From contig NZ_LASZ01000008.1 of the NCBI RefSeq assembly GCF_001014645.1, positions 106,717 through 170,716 of the forward strand: DNA of 64,000 nucleotides. Direction: 5' to 3'. Origin of the DNA: Luteimonas sp. FCS-9. GTDB lineage: Bacteria > Pseudomonadota > Gammaproteobacteria > Xanthomonadales > Xanthomonadaceae. Of this stretch, positions 1 to 7,904 are shown one piece after another; position 1 is the stretch's first letter; every line of letters starts with the position of its first letter. The notes under the pieces were generated by a model that was not told where the DNA came from, did no database searches, and worked only from the letters and a program-made list of their open reading frames with translations. The position numbers and the translations under genes are program-made.

Positions 1-1
1 C

Positions 2-274
2 GAGGACGAGGCCGAGGCGGTCGCACGCGCGAATCACACGGTGTTCGGGCTGTCGGCGAGCGTGTGGACGCACGACGGCGCGCGCGCGCAGCGGGTGGCG
101 CGGGCCCTGCGCAACGGCACGGTGTGGATCAACGCGCACAACCGGCTGCTGCCGGAGGTCGAGACCGGCGGCTACCGGCAGAGCGGGCTGGGCCGGCTGC
201 ACGGCTACGACGCGCTGGCCGACTTCACCGAGCTCAAGCACGTCTACCAGGCGCCCGGTATGGTGGGCCGATGA
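2..274 (+). CDS. Aldehyde dehydrogenase, C-terminal end (partial)
   Basis: This is the last 90 codons of an NAD(P)-dependent aldehyde dehydrogenase whose start lies outside the window. The reading frame is open from the first complete codon. The visible segment has the family's typical C-terminal features: GLSASVWT, then GTVWIN, and a SGLGR element followed by a KHVY tail, as in betaine-aldehyde-type dehydrogenases. The catalytic Cys and Glu lie upstream and cannot be checked. The stop codon overlaps the start of the UbiX-like gene by 4 nt (ATGA), so the two are almost certainly co-transcribed and translationally coupled. That pairing and the large catabolic cluster facing it suggest oxidation of an aldehyde intermediate in aromatic-acid breakdown; this role is inferred. 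Confidence 0.88.
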   Translation, partial: EDEAEAVARANHTVFGLSASVWTHDGARAQRVARALRNGTVWINAHNRLLPEVETGGYRQSGLGRLHGYDALADFTELKHVYQAPGMVGR

Positions 275-870
275 GCGCGGGCGAGCGGCACGATCCGCGC
301 AATCCGCCGCTGATCGTCGGCATCTCCGGCGCCAGCGGGGTCGTCTACGGGGTGCGCATGCTCGAGCTGCTGCGCGCGCTCGACATCCCGACGCACCTGG
401 TGATGTCCAAGTCGGCGGAGATCACGATCGCGCACGAGACCGACCTGAAGATCGCGCAGGTCAAAGCGCTGGCGACCGAGGTGCACGCGCCGCACGACAT
501 CGCCGCGGGCATCTCGTCGGGCTCGTTCCGCACGCGCGGGATGGTCGTGGCGCCGTGCTCGATGCGGTCGATGGCCGAGATCGCCGGCGGGGTGACCTCG
601 AGCCTGCTCACGCGCGCGGCCGACGTGGTGCTCAAGGAGCGTCGCCGGCTGGTGCTGATGGTGCGCGAGACGCCGCTGCACACCGGACACCTGCGCAGCA
701 TGACGCAGCTGTCGGAGATGGGCGCGATCATCGCGCCGCCGGTCCCGGCGTTCTACGCGCGGCCGTCGTCGATCGAGGCGATGGTCGAGCACACCGTCGG
801 CCGGGTCCTCGATCTGTTCGACATCGACACCGGCACCGTGCGGCGCTGGCGGGAGCCGCCGGCCGGGTAG
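271..870 (+). CDS. UbiX/Pad1-family flavin prenyltransferase
   Basis: A 199-residue protein, close to the usual UbiX length of about 190. UbiX-family enzymes prenylate FMN to make the cofactor used by UbiD-type decarboxylases. Visible marks are the N-terminal FMN-binding GISGASGVVYG (about residues 15-25), the central VVAPCSMRSMAEIAGGV, and the C-terminal RRRLVLMVRETPLHTGHL segment that supplies prenyl-phosphate contacts. The ATG at 271 was chosen because it gives the 4-nt overlap with the aldehyde dehydrogenase stop and places the flavin motif at the normal distance from the N-terminus. No UbiD partner lies in the window. It could be a pathway-specific copy, like those beside phenolic-acid decarboxylases, rather than the ubiquinone-pathway ubiX. 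Confidence 0.9.
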   Translation: MSAGERHDPRNPPLIVGISGASGVVYGVRMLELLRALDIPTHLVMSKSAEITIAHETDLKIAQVKALATEVHAPHDIAAGISSGSFRTRGMVVAPCSMRSMAEIAGGVTSSLLTRAADVVLKERRRLVLMVRETPLHTGHLRSMTQLSEMGAIIAPPVPAFYARPSSIEAMVEHTVGRVLDLFDIDTGTVRRWREPPAG

Positions 871-957
871 GCCTCGCACCGATGAGGCGTCTCGTCGTCG
901 CCTCAGCAGGAGCAGGAGCGGGAGGATTGCTGGGCGACGTTGAAGCGCATCGGTGTG

Positions 958-1107
958 GTGCTTCGCTTCTCTTTATCGCGACCTGAGGGTCCCCGTCGTG
1001 GCCGGCAGGCCCTTGCCGCGAATGTCCCCCGGCCACCGCCATACGGCGATGGCCTCCTCCTTGATTTCGCGCAAGGGCCTGCCGACCGCGACGGGGATCG
1101 GCTTGCG
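958..1107 (+). repeat. Structured repeat, left copy
   Basis: This ~150-bp element folds into a long imperfect hairpin. The outer stem pairs 991-1015 with 1072-1096: 23 Watson-Crick pairs, one wobble and one mismatch in 25. An inner stem, GGCCAcCGCC-atac-GGCGaTGGCC, lies near 1031-1054. Conserved blocks shared with the right copy include CTCTTTATCGCGA, GCGAATGTC and CCTTGATTTCGC. The stems differ between copies but stay paired. Its position between converging genes resembles dispersed REP/BIME-type elements. No transposase remains are visible. Confidence 0.75.
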
Positions 1108-1201
1108 GATCGTGCGGTCTGTCGTCGTCGGATCGCTCGCCGTCCCTTTCCAACGGCCATGCGCCGGGCCGGAAAGGAAGCAGGCGCCCCCCCACACCCT
1201 C

Positions 1202-1352
1202 CGGAAGCCGAGCCCCGCCGGGACCGGTGGCCTTCTCGGCGAAATCAAGGGGGAGGCCGCCGCCGGCTGGCGGTGGCCGGAGGACATTCGCGCGAGGAGG
1301 CCACCGGTTCCGGCGGGGCCTGCCAGATCGCGATAAAGAGCAGCGAAGCGAG
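1202..1352 (-). repeat. Structured repeat, right copy (inverted)
   Basis: Read on the minus strand this is a second copy of the 958-1107 element. Its outer stem pairs 1298-1318 with 1213-1233 (20 of 21), and the inner stem GGCCACCGCC-agcc-GGCGGCGGCC has one mismatch. Stem sequences differ from the left copy at several positions, with matching changes on the opposite arm (for example T-A in one copy and C-G in the other), while the CTCTTTATCGCGA and CCTTGATTTCGC blocks are kept. The two copies face each other across about 94 bp, so the whole unit could also form one very large cruciform. Confidence 0.75.
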
Positions 1353-1434
1353 GCGTCTCCATGACGCTGCCGCAGCCGACGGCCCCTCGGTTAGGAGCAG
1401 CCGCCTCCTTCGTCTCCGCTTTGCAGGACGCAGC

Positions 1435-3132
1435 TCAACCACGCTCGCGCACCAGCCCGTCGGCGATCTTCTCGGCGATCATGATCGTCGGGATGTTGGT
1501 GTTGGCCGTGGGCAGGCGCGGCATCACCGAAGCGTCGGCGACATAGAGGTTGTCGAGGCCGATCACGCGCCCGGCCGGATCGACAACGGCGTGCGGATCG
1601 CGCGGGTCGCCCATGCGGCAGGTGCCGCTGGCGTGCCAGACGCCGAACACGTGGGTGCGCACGAAGGCTTCGAGCCGGTCATCGTCGGCGAGCACCGAGG
1701 CCAGCGAGCGGCCGCCGTTCATGACCCGCCGCAACACCCGGTGGCGCAGCGCCGCCGGCACGTCGAGCAACGCGCCCAGCAGCGCGGTCGCGACCGCGTT
1801 GCGCCGCCGTACCGCGCTCAGGCGCTTGATCGCCGGCGTGAAGCCGGCCGGGAACAGGTCGTCGGGGTCGGGATTGACCGCCTCGCACACCGCCAGCCGC
1901 GCGAGCCGGCGCACGCCGTCCATCATTCGCGCCAGGTCCTCGGGCGCCGACAGCAGCCCCAGGTCCACGTGCGGCAGGTCGTCGGCCGACGGCGAGCGCA
2001 GCGCCACCCGCCCCTGCGACTGCGGCCGGTTGCACCACAGGAAGTACAGCCCCAACCGGCGGCCCAGCGCATGCCAGCCGGCGCGCGCCGACGCGGTGAC
2101 GTACATGTCCGACGCCGCGCCGCCGGGGAGCCCGGAGCTGTAGCGCATCGCCACGAAGCTGGCGCGGCGGTACGCGGCCGGCAGCCGCAGCGCGCGCGGC
2201 AGGTACTGGCACAGCGTCAGCGCCGGATGGTCGCGCAGGTTGCGGCCGACGCCGGGCAGGTCGGCGACGACCGCGATACCCAGCGCCGACAGCGCCTCGC
2301 CCGGCCCGATGCCCGCGCGCATCAACAATGCCGGCGTCTGCAGCGCGCCGGCGGTCGCGATCACGCGACGCGCCGACACGACGTGCCGGATGCCGTCGCA
2401 TTCGAACTCGACGCCGGCGACCGCGCGCCCTGCCATGCGCAGCGCGGTCGCCCGGGTGTGCGCGCGGATCTCCAGGTTCGGCCGTGCGCGCACCACGGCG
2501 TCGAGATAGCCGGTCGCGGCCGAGACGCGGCGGTCGTCGCGGTTGGAGAATGCGGGCGGGAACAGGCCGTCCTCGAAGTCGCCGTTCTGGTCCAGCCGCA
2601 TCGACAGGCCGCTCGCGGCCAGCGCGGCCGTCACCGCGTGCCCGTACGGCGGAAAGGCCTCGGGCCGGATCCGCCGGATCGGGATCGGGCCGTCCCGGCC
2701 GTGCAGCGGGCCGTCGCAGTCGAGGTCGCGCTCGAGCCGGCGGAAGTACGGCAGCACGCCGTCCCAGTCCCAGCCGTGCGCGCCGAGCTCTGCCCACTCC
2801 GCGTAGTCGCGCGGCAGGCCGCGGTTGGCCGCCTGCACGTTGATGCTCGAGCCGCCGCCCATGACCCGCGCCTGCTCGTAGGCGCGCGTCAGCGGACGGC
2901 CGTTGGCGGCCGTCGTCGTGGTCGCGGCCAGGCCCGGCCAGACGTAGCGCTCGCCGTGGAACAGCGCCATCGGATAGCTGTCGAGCAGTTCGGGCGGCAC
3001 GCCGCCCGGCGGCGTGTCCATGCCCGCCTCGACCAGAAGCACGCGGCGCGCGGGATCGGCCGACAACCGGCTGGCCAGCACGCAGCCGGCCGAGCCGCCG
3101 CCGATCACGATGTCGTCGAAGATCGCATCCAT
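1435..3132 (-). CDS. GMC-family oxidoreductase (choline-dehydrogenase-like)
   Basis: A 565-residue FAD-dependent glucose-methanol-choline oxidoreductase, a usual length for choline- and alcohol-dehydrogenase-type members. The N-terminus carries the dinucleotide fold IVIGGGSAGCVLASRL, followed by the family signature around MGGGSSINVQAANRG. The C-terminal catalytic region has VWHASGTCRMG with the active-site His, and VADASVMPRLPTANTN. No signal peptide is visible, so it should be cytoplasmic or peripherally bound. The ATG at 3132 was preferred over upstream starts because the flavin motif then begins about ten residues in. It is the last gene of the cluster running leftwards from 12321, 58 bp after xdhC. 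It probably oxidises an alcohol intermediate; the substrate cannot be read from sequence. Confidence 0.9.
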   Translation of the reverse strand: MDAIFDDIVIGGGSAGCVLASRLSADPARRVLLVEAGMDTPPGGVPPELLDSYPMALFHGERYVWPGLAATTTTAANGRPLTRAYEQARVMGGGSSINVQAANRGLPRDYAEWAELGAHGWDWDGVLPYFRRLERDLDCDGPLHGRDGPIPIRRIRPEAFPPYGHAVTAALAASGLSMRLDQNGDFEDGLFPPAFSNRDDRRVSAATGYLDAVVRARPNLEIRAHTRATALRMAGRAVAGVEFECDGIRHVVSARRVIATAGALQTPALLMRAGIGPGEALSALGIAVVADLPGVGRNLRDHPALTLCQYLPRALRLPAAYRRASFVAMRYSSGLPGGAASDMYVTASARAGWHALGRRLGLYFLWCNRPQSQGRVALRSPSADDLPHVDLGLLSAPEDLARMMDGVRRLARLAVCEAVNPDPDDLFPAGFTPAIKRLSAVRRRNAVATALLGALLDVPAALRHRVLRRVMNGGRSLASVLADDDRLEAFVRTHVFGVWHASGTCRMGDPRDPHAVVDPAGRVIGLDNLYVADASVMPRLPTANTNIPTIMIAEKIADGLVRERG

Positions 3133-3190
3133 CGGGAAGAGTCGCCTCGGGGTCGTCTCGCGCGTGCGGGCGTGGCGCCCGCACCGCGCA

Positions 3191-4240
3191 TCATGCCGAT
3201 GCCGTCGCCGCGATGGGCACCGCGCCCGTCGCCGCGCGCTCGGCATCGAGGAAAGCCTGCAGCTGCACCGCGATGCTCAGCGAGATCGCCTCGGCGCCGC
3301 GGGCGGCGAGCAGGCCGACCGGCGCCTGCAGCCGGCCCTGCAACTGCGCGACGGCGCGCGCGGGCAGCGTGCGCAGCAGGTCGTCGCGCCGCCGCGCCGG
3401 ACCGAGCAGGCCGACGAAGCGGACCGACGGATCGGCCGCGAGCACCTCCAGCGCCTCGCGGTCGCGCTCGAAGTTGTGGTGCATCACTAGCGCGACCGGC
3501 GCTGCGCGCGCCTGTCGGGCGCCCGCCGACGGCGGCCCCTCGACCACGGCATCGGCCGCCCGCGCGATCTCGAGCCAGCGGCTGCGGTCCTCGACGATCG
3601 CGACGTGCCAGCCGGCCGCCTGCAGCATCGGCACCAGCCATGGCGTCTCCGGCCCGGCGCCGTGGATGCGTACCGACGGCATCGGCGCGATCGACAGCGA
3701 CCAGCGCGGCGCGGCGCCGCCGCGCGCCCACGGCACCGGCGGCATCGCGACCGCGGCGTCGACGCGTTGCGCGCCGATCCGCGCGGCCACGCGCGAGGCG
3801 GCGGCATCGACCGACAGCGCCAGCGGTCCGGCGCCGGCCAACCAGGCCGCGCACAGCGCGTCCCAGCCGGGCATGCCGGCGACCGGCAGCAGCGCGACGC
3901 GCAGTCGCCCGCGGCAGCCGGTGGCGCCGCCGGAGAACACGTCCTCGTCGTCGCGCGCGTCGACCTCGATCCATTCCACGCGCGCTCCGGCGGCCGCACG
4001 CGCGGCGTGCCGCGCGATGTCCGGCTCCAGGCAGCCGCCGCTGAGCCAGCCGGCCTGGCTGCCGTCGGCGTCGAACAGCGCGAAGTCGGCGACCCGGGCG
4101 TAGGTCGATCCCACGGTCTCGAGCACGACCGCCAGCACGGGCGCGCGCCCGAGCGCCAGCGACCGCGCCAGCGCTTCGACGACACCGGCGCGCCCGCCGC
4201 GGCGGGGCGCCGGACGCCCGGCGGTTGCCGGCGTGCGCAT
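3191..4240 (-). CDS. XdhC/CoxI-family molybdenum-enzyme maturation factor
   Basis: A 349-residue XdhC/CoxI protein. Family members bind the molybdenum cofactor, help sulfurate it, and insert it into xanthine-dehydrogenase-type enzymes. The N-terminal half has VLETVGSTYAR, the SGGCLEPDI motif and TGCRGRLRVALLP; the C-terminal half is the XdhC Rossmann-like domain with MHHNFERDREAL and VGLLGPARRRDDLL. Its start overlaps the stop of the enoyl-CoA hydratase gene by one base (TGATG), indicating translational coupling. Its presence in the same transcription unit as the three molybdenum-hydroxylase subunits fits a dedicated maturation role. The next gene, the GMC oxidoreductase, starts 58 bp downstream. 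Confidence 0.9.
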   Translation of the reverse strand: MRTPATAGRPAPRRGGRAGVVEALARSLALGRAPVLAVVLETVGSTYARVADFALFDADGSQAGWLSGGCLEPDIARHAARAAAGARVEWIEVDARDDEDVFSGGATGCRGRLRVALLPVAGMPGWDALCAAWLAGAGPLALSVDAAASRVAARIGAQRVDAAVAMPPVPWARGGAAPRWSLSIAPMPSVRIHGAGPETPWLVPMLQAAGWHVAIVEDRSRWLEIARAADAVVEGPPSAGARQARAAPVALVMHHNFERDREALEVLAADPSVRFVGLLGPARRRDDLLRTLPARAVAQLQGRLQAPVGLLAARGAEAISLSIAVQLQAFLDAERAATGAVPIAATASA

Positions 4241-5025
4241 CAGCTGCCGACGAACGCAGGCTTGCGCTTGGCGTGGAACGCCTCGACGCCCTCGCGGAAA
4301 TCGTCGGAACTGCGCAGGCGGCTGTAGCAATGGCCCTCGAGCTCGATCGCGATCGACAGGCTCGCATCCTCGGTGTCGTTGAGCAGCTTCTTGGCCGTGC
4401 GCTGGGCCAGCGGCGAGAAGCCGACCAGCTCGGCGACCAGCGCGGCGGTCGCGTTCTCCAGCTCGGCATCGGGCACCAGTTCGGTGGCGATGCCCCAGTC
4501 GTAGGCCTGCTGCGCCTTGATGCGCTTGGAGCGCATCACGATGTCCTTGGTGCGGGTGATGCCGACGATCTTCTGCAGCCGCGCCGACCCGCCCGAGCCC
4601 GGGATCTGGCCGAGCTTCTGCTCGGGCAGCGCGTACTCGCAGGTCTCCGAGACGATGCGGAAGTCGCAGGCCAGCGAGATCTCGAAGCCGACGCCGAAGG
4701 TGTAGCCGCGGTTGGCGGCGATCACCGGCTTCTTCGCGCGCGCCGGCGCAGCGACGTTCCAGGCCAGGTGCGAAACGTGCTCGGGCGAGGCTTCCAGGAA
4801 GCCCTTGATGTAGCCGCCCGAGGAGAAGTGCTCGCCCTCGGCGCGGATCACGATCACCCGCACGCGGGCGTCGTCGTCGAGCCGCTCGAAGGCCAGGCGC
4901 AGTGCGTCGCGCTGGTCCATACTGATGGTGTTGAACGGCGGGCGCGCGAGCACGATGTCGCCGCGCTGGGCGTCGGCGTCGATCTCGATGCGGAAACCGT
5001 CGAACTGTTCGGAAATCTGGGACAT
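4240..5025 (-). CDS. Enoyl-CoA hydratase/isomerase-family protein
   Basis: A 261-residue crotonase-fold enzyme acting on CoA thioesters. Visible features are the oxyanion-hole segment HFSSGGYIKG, GYTFGVGFEISLACDF and PEQKLGQIPGSGG. The Glu residues in FEI and PEQ correspond to the two acidic residues used by true enoyl-CoA hydratases, so hydratase or hydratase-lyase chemistry is plausible. It lies 35 bp downstream of the acyl-CoA ligase gene and overlaps xdhC by one base. Together with the ligase it suggests activation of a carboxylic acid to its CoA ester, then addition of water across a double bond or side-chain cleavage. The exact substrate is unknown. Confidence 0.9.
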   Translation of the reverse strand: MSQISEQFDGFRIEIDADAQRGDIVLARPPFNTISMDQRDALRLAFERLDDDARVRVIVIRAEGEHFSSGGYIKGFLEASPEHVSHLAWNVAAPARAKKPVIAANRGYTFGVGFEISLACDFRIVSETCEYALPEQKLGQIPGSGGSARLQKIVGITRTKDIVMRSKRIKAQQAYDWGIATELVPDAELENATAALVAELVGFSPLAQRTAKKLLNDTEDASLSIAIELEGHCYSRLRSSDDFREGVEAFHAKRKPAFVGS

Positions 5026-5060
5026 GCGTTGCTGCCTTGTGGAGTGTGTGTGGGGAGGAA

Positions 5061-6584
5061 TCAGGGCGCGGGGGTGTAGTCGCCGGCGGTCAGCTTGCGC
5101 CGCAGCAGCTTGCCGACCGGGGACTTGGGGATCTCGTCGACGAACACGAAGCGCCTCGGGCGCTTGAAGTTCGCAAGCCGCGAATCGCGGCACCAGGCGT
5201 CGAGCTCGGCCTCGGTGACCGCGCCGCGGCGGCGCACGAACGCGGTGACCACGCGGCCCCAGCGCTCGTCGGGCAGGCCGACCACGGCGACCTCGTCGAC
5301 CTCGGGATGCAGCGACAGGTGGCTCTCGATCTCCACCGGCGAGACGTTCTCGCCGCCGGAGATGATCATGTCGTCCACGCGCCCGGTGACGAACAGATCG
5401 CCGTCCTCGTCGACGTAGCCGGTGTCGCCGGTGAAGTACCAGCCGCCGCGCAGCGCCTTGGCGTCGGCGTCCGGGCGCCGCCAGTAGCCCTCGAACGCCT
5501 CGTCGCCGGCCAGCAGCGCGACGATCTGGCCTTCCTCGTTGGGCGCTGCGCGCGTCTGCGCGTCGGCCGCGTCCAGCGGCACCACGCGCACCATCTGGTT
5601 GAGGCCCGAGCGACCCGCGCTGCCGGGCTTGGCCGGCGCGTCGTCCTCGATGGTGAAGGTGTAGATCTCCGAGGACCCGTAGTGGTTGACGAACAGGTCG
5701 GGCGAGAACGCCGCCTGCAGCGTCTTGAGCAGGCCGTCGGTCATCGACGCGCCGGCGAAGCCGAGCGTGCGCACCGACGACACGTCGGTCGCGGCGAAGT
5801 CCGGATGGTGGACCACGTCGTGGTAGAGCGTGGGCACCAGGTACAGATTGTCGATCCGCTCGGCCGCGATCAGCCGCAGCGCCTGGGCGGCGTCGAACTT
5901 CGGCAGGCACACGAAGGTACCGTTGAGCAGCGCGCAGGCCAGCAGCGAGCGCACGCCCATCGTGTGGTAGAGCGGCATCACGCCCAGCGTGCGCGCGCCG
6001 TTGCCGTAGCGGTTCTGCGCGATGTGCGCGATCGCCGCGGCGCGCTCGGCGCGGTGGCGGCGCGGCACGCCCTTCGGCTTGGACGTGGTGCCCGAGGTGT
6101 AGAGCATCAGCGACCAGTCGTCGGCGCCTGCGCGCGGCTGCACCGGCGCGGCGTCGAACTCGAGCCAGTCGGAGAAGCGCTGCGCACCGGGGCGGTCGAC
6201 GTCGAGCGTCACGTGCAGCACCGCCTCGTCGAGCCCGGCGGCGGCGATGGCCTTGGCCGGCGCGTCCTCGTAGACGATCGCGCGCGCCTCGGCGTCGTGC
6301 ACGCAGAACGCGACGTCCTCGGCGGTCGCGCGCCAGTTCAGCGGCACCAGGATCACCCCGGCGAACTGGCAGGCCCAGTGCAGCGTCGCCGCTTCCCAGC
6401 GGTTGCGCAGCACGCCGACGACGTGATCGCCGGCGCGGATGCCCGACGCGTCGAGGCCGGCGACGACCGACGAGATCGCGCGGTGCCAGGCGGCGTAGTC
6501 GAGACGGACCTCGCCGTCGACGATCGCCAGCGCCTGCGGGTCGCGTTCGACGGCGGCGAGGAAGGTGGTTCCCAGATCAAGCAT
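5061..6584 (-). CDS. AMP-dependent acyl-CoA ligase
   Basis: A 507-residue class I adenylate-forming enzyme that would convert a carboxylic acid to its CoA thioester via an acyl-adenylate. The P-loop-like MLYTSGTTSKPKGV lies near residue 185, followed by VNHYGSSEIYTF, GWYFTGDTGYVDEDGD, and the C-terminal SPVGKLLRR with the catalytic Lys. The size matches 4-chlorobenzoate- or fatty-acid-type ligases. Its start overlaps the end of the [2Fe-2S] subunit gene by 8 nt, so it belongs to the molybdenum-hydroxylase operon. In that setting it probably activates the acid processed by the cluster, but whether before or after hydroxylation cannot be told. Confidence 0.92.
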   Translation of the reverse strand: MLDLGTTFLAAVERDPQALAIVDGEVRLDYAAWHRAISSVVAGLDASGIRAGDHVVGVLRNRWEAATLHWACQFAGVILVPLNWRATAEDVAFCVHDAEARAIVYEDAPAKAIAAAGLDEAVLHVTLDVDRPGAQRFSDWLEFDAAPVQPRAGADDWSLMLYTSGTTSKPKGVPRRHRAERAAAIAHIAQNRYGNGARTLGVMPLYHTMGVRSLLACALLNGTFVCLPKFDAAQALRLIAAERIDNLYLVPTLYHDVVHHPDFAATDVSSVRTLGFAGASMTDGLLKTLQAAFSPDLFVNHYGSSEIYTFTIEDDAPAKPGSAGRSGLNQMVRVVPLDAADAQTRAAPNEEGQIVALLAGDEAFEGYWRRPDADAKALRGGWYFTGDTGYVDEDGDLFVTGRVDDMIISGGENVSPVEIESHLSLHPEVDEVAVVGLPDERWGRVVTAFVRRRGAVTEAELDAWCRDSRLANFKRPRRFVFVDEIPKSPVGKLLRRKLTAGDYTPAP

Positions 6585-7089
6585 GCGCGCGTTCCTCCTT
6601 CAGCCGCTGCTGCGCGTGCACGGCGGCCTTGACGATGGTGGCGTAGCCGGTGCACCTGCACAGGTGGCCGGACAACATGTCCCTGAGTTCGGACTCGCTG
6701 GCGTCGGGCTGCGCGCGCAGGAAGCCGTCGAGCGACATCAGGATTCCCGGCGTGCAGAACCCGCACTGCAGGCCGTGGTGTTCGCGGAACGCGGCCTGCA
6801 GCACGCCGAGCGTGTGGCCGCCGTCGGGCGACAGGCCCTCGACGGTGCGCACGTCGGCGCCCGCGCTCTGCACCGCCAGCGCCAGGCACGACCGCGACGG
6901 CACGCCGTCGATCAGCACCGTGCAGGCGCCGCACACGCCGTGCTCGCAGCCGACGTGGGTGCCGGTGGCGCCGAGCTCGTGGCGCAGGAAGTCCGACAGC
7001 AGCATGCGCGGCTCGGCGAACCCGTCGACCTTGCGACCGTTGAGGGTCAGCGTCACCGGATGGCGGCCGCCGGCGGTCAGTTTCGGCAT
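6577..7089 (-). CDS. Molybdenum hydroxylase, [2Fe-2S] small subunit
   Basis: A 170-residue iron-sulfur subunit of the xanthine dehydrogenase/CO dehydrogenase (CoxS) family, which carries electrons from the molybdenum centre to FAD. The N-terminal plant-ferredoxin-like cluster is seen in GCEHGVCGACTVLIDG with its partner Cys in SRSCLAL. The C-terminal four-helix cluster domain has LQCGFCTPG and HLCRCTGY. The length matches stand-alone small subunits. The gene overlaps the FAD-subunit gene by 13 nt and the ligase gene by 8 nt, in the order large, FAD, small, ligase. Confidence 0.95.
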   Translation of the reverse strand: MPKLTAGGRHPVTLTLNGRKVDGFAEPRMLLSDFLRHELGATGTHVGCEHGVCGACTVLIDGVPSRSCLALAVQSAGADVRTVEGLSPDGGHTLGVLQAAFREHHGLQCGFCTPGILMSLDGFLRAQPDASESELRDMLSGHLCRCTGYATIVKAAVHAQQRLKEERAHA

Positions 7090-7904
7090 CGCAGCGCCTC
7101 CTCGATCGTGTCCCGGCCCAGGCGCCGGACGAGCTCGCGGCGATAGCGCGCGGTCGCGTGCAGGTCGTCGCGGGCGTCCAGGTCCCAGGCGTACTGGTTG
7201 AGGGCGTCGTCGAAGTCCGACGCGCCCGGCAGCGGCAGTTCGCGCACGGTGGGGATGTCGGCGACGCCGCCGACCCCCAGGCGCACGCCCGTTGCGGTGG
7301 CCACCGCCGCGCACGCGACGATGGCGAAATCGCCGTGCCGGCGACCAACCTCGCGGAACGCGTAGCCGGTGCCCGGCTGCGCGGCAGGGAAGGTCACCGA
7401 CTCGATCAGCTCGGTATCGCCGCGCGCGGTCGCCATCATGCCGACGAAGAACTCCGCGGCCGGGATCGACCGCGCCTTCCTGCGATGCCGCAGCTGCAGC
7501 GTGCCGCCCAGCGTCAGCAGGCACAGCGGCTGCTCGGCGCTGGGATCGGCGTGCGCGATCGAACCGACGACCGTGCCGCGGTTGCGGGTCTGCGCGTGGC
7601 CGACCCACGGCAGCGCGCGGGCCAGCAGCGGCAGCCGCGGATCGCGCACGGCCCAGTCCAGCAGCCGTGCCTGGCGCACGCCGGCGCCGACCCGAATGCC
7701 GGCCTCGGTCGCCTCGATGCGCGACAGCGATTCGACGTGCATCACGTCGACCAGCAGCGCGGGCTTGGCCAGGCGCATGCTCAGCATCGGCACCAGCGAC
7801 TGCCCGCCGGCGAGGATGCGGGCCTGGTCGCCGGCCTCGTGCAGGTGCGCGAGCACCTCGTCGCGGTCGCGCGCGCGGACGTAGTCGAACGGTGCCGGCT
7901 TCAT
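7077..7904 (-). CDS. Molybdenum hydroxylase, FAD-binding medium subunit
   Basis: A 275-residue CoxM/XdhB-type flavoprotein subunit. The two FAD-contact segments are visible: ILAGGQSLVPMLSMRL near residue 30 and TRNRGTVVGSIAHADPSAE near residue 105. The C-terminal CO-dehydrogenase flavoprotein domain follows. It overlaps the large-subunit gene by 4 nt and the small-subunit gene by 13 nt, as expected for stoichiometric subunits made from one mRNA. The protein would pass electrons from the [2Fe-2S] clusters to the final acceptor. No 4-Fe insertion of the 4-hydroxybenzoyl-CoA reductase type is apparent, so the complex reads as an ordinary aerobic hydroxylase. Confidence 0.94.
   Translation of the reverse strand: MKPAPFDYVRARDRDEVLAHLHEAGDQARILAGGQSLVPMLSMRLAKPALLVDVMHVESLSRIEATEAGIRVGAGVRQARLLDWAVRDPRLPLLARALPWVGHAQTRNRGTVVGSIAHADPSAEQPLCLLTLGGTLQLRHRRKARSIPAAEFFVGMMATARGDTELIESVTFPAAQPGTGYAFREVGRRHGDFAIVACAAVATATGVRLGVGGVADIPTVRELPLPGASDFDDALNQYAWDLDARDDLHATARYRRELVRRLGRDTIEEALRCRN

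Larger units (their letters stand above)
871..1434. other. Gene-free stretch between converging genes
   Basis: These 564 bp separate the ends of the UbiX-like gene (+) and the GMC oxidoreductase gene (-). I see no credible gene. Short open frames in it are similar to each other only because the region is largely an inverted repeat, described in the two repeat entries. The central 94 bp (about 1108-1201) carry a CCCTTTCC/GGAAAGG pair and no other recognisable element. Confidence 0.6.

Noticed and set aside
64..270. N-terminal extension of the UbiX-like frame
   Set aside because: It lies wholly inside the aldehyde dehydrogenase coding sequence and is Arg/Ala-rich. The ATG at 271 gives the expected family length and a 4-nt overlap.
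953..1362. Two facing small open frames between the UbiX-like and GMC genes
   Set aside because: Their translations resemble each other only because the DNA is an inverted repeat. No ribosome site, codon bias or known domain supports them.
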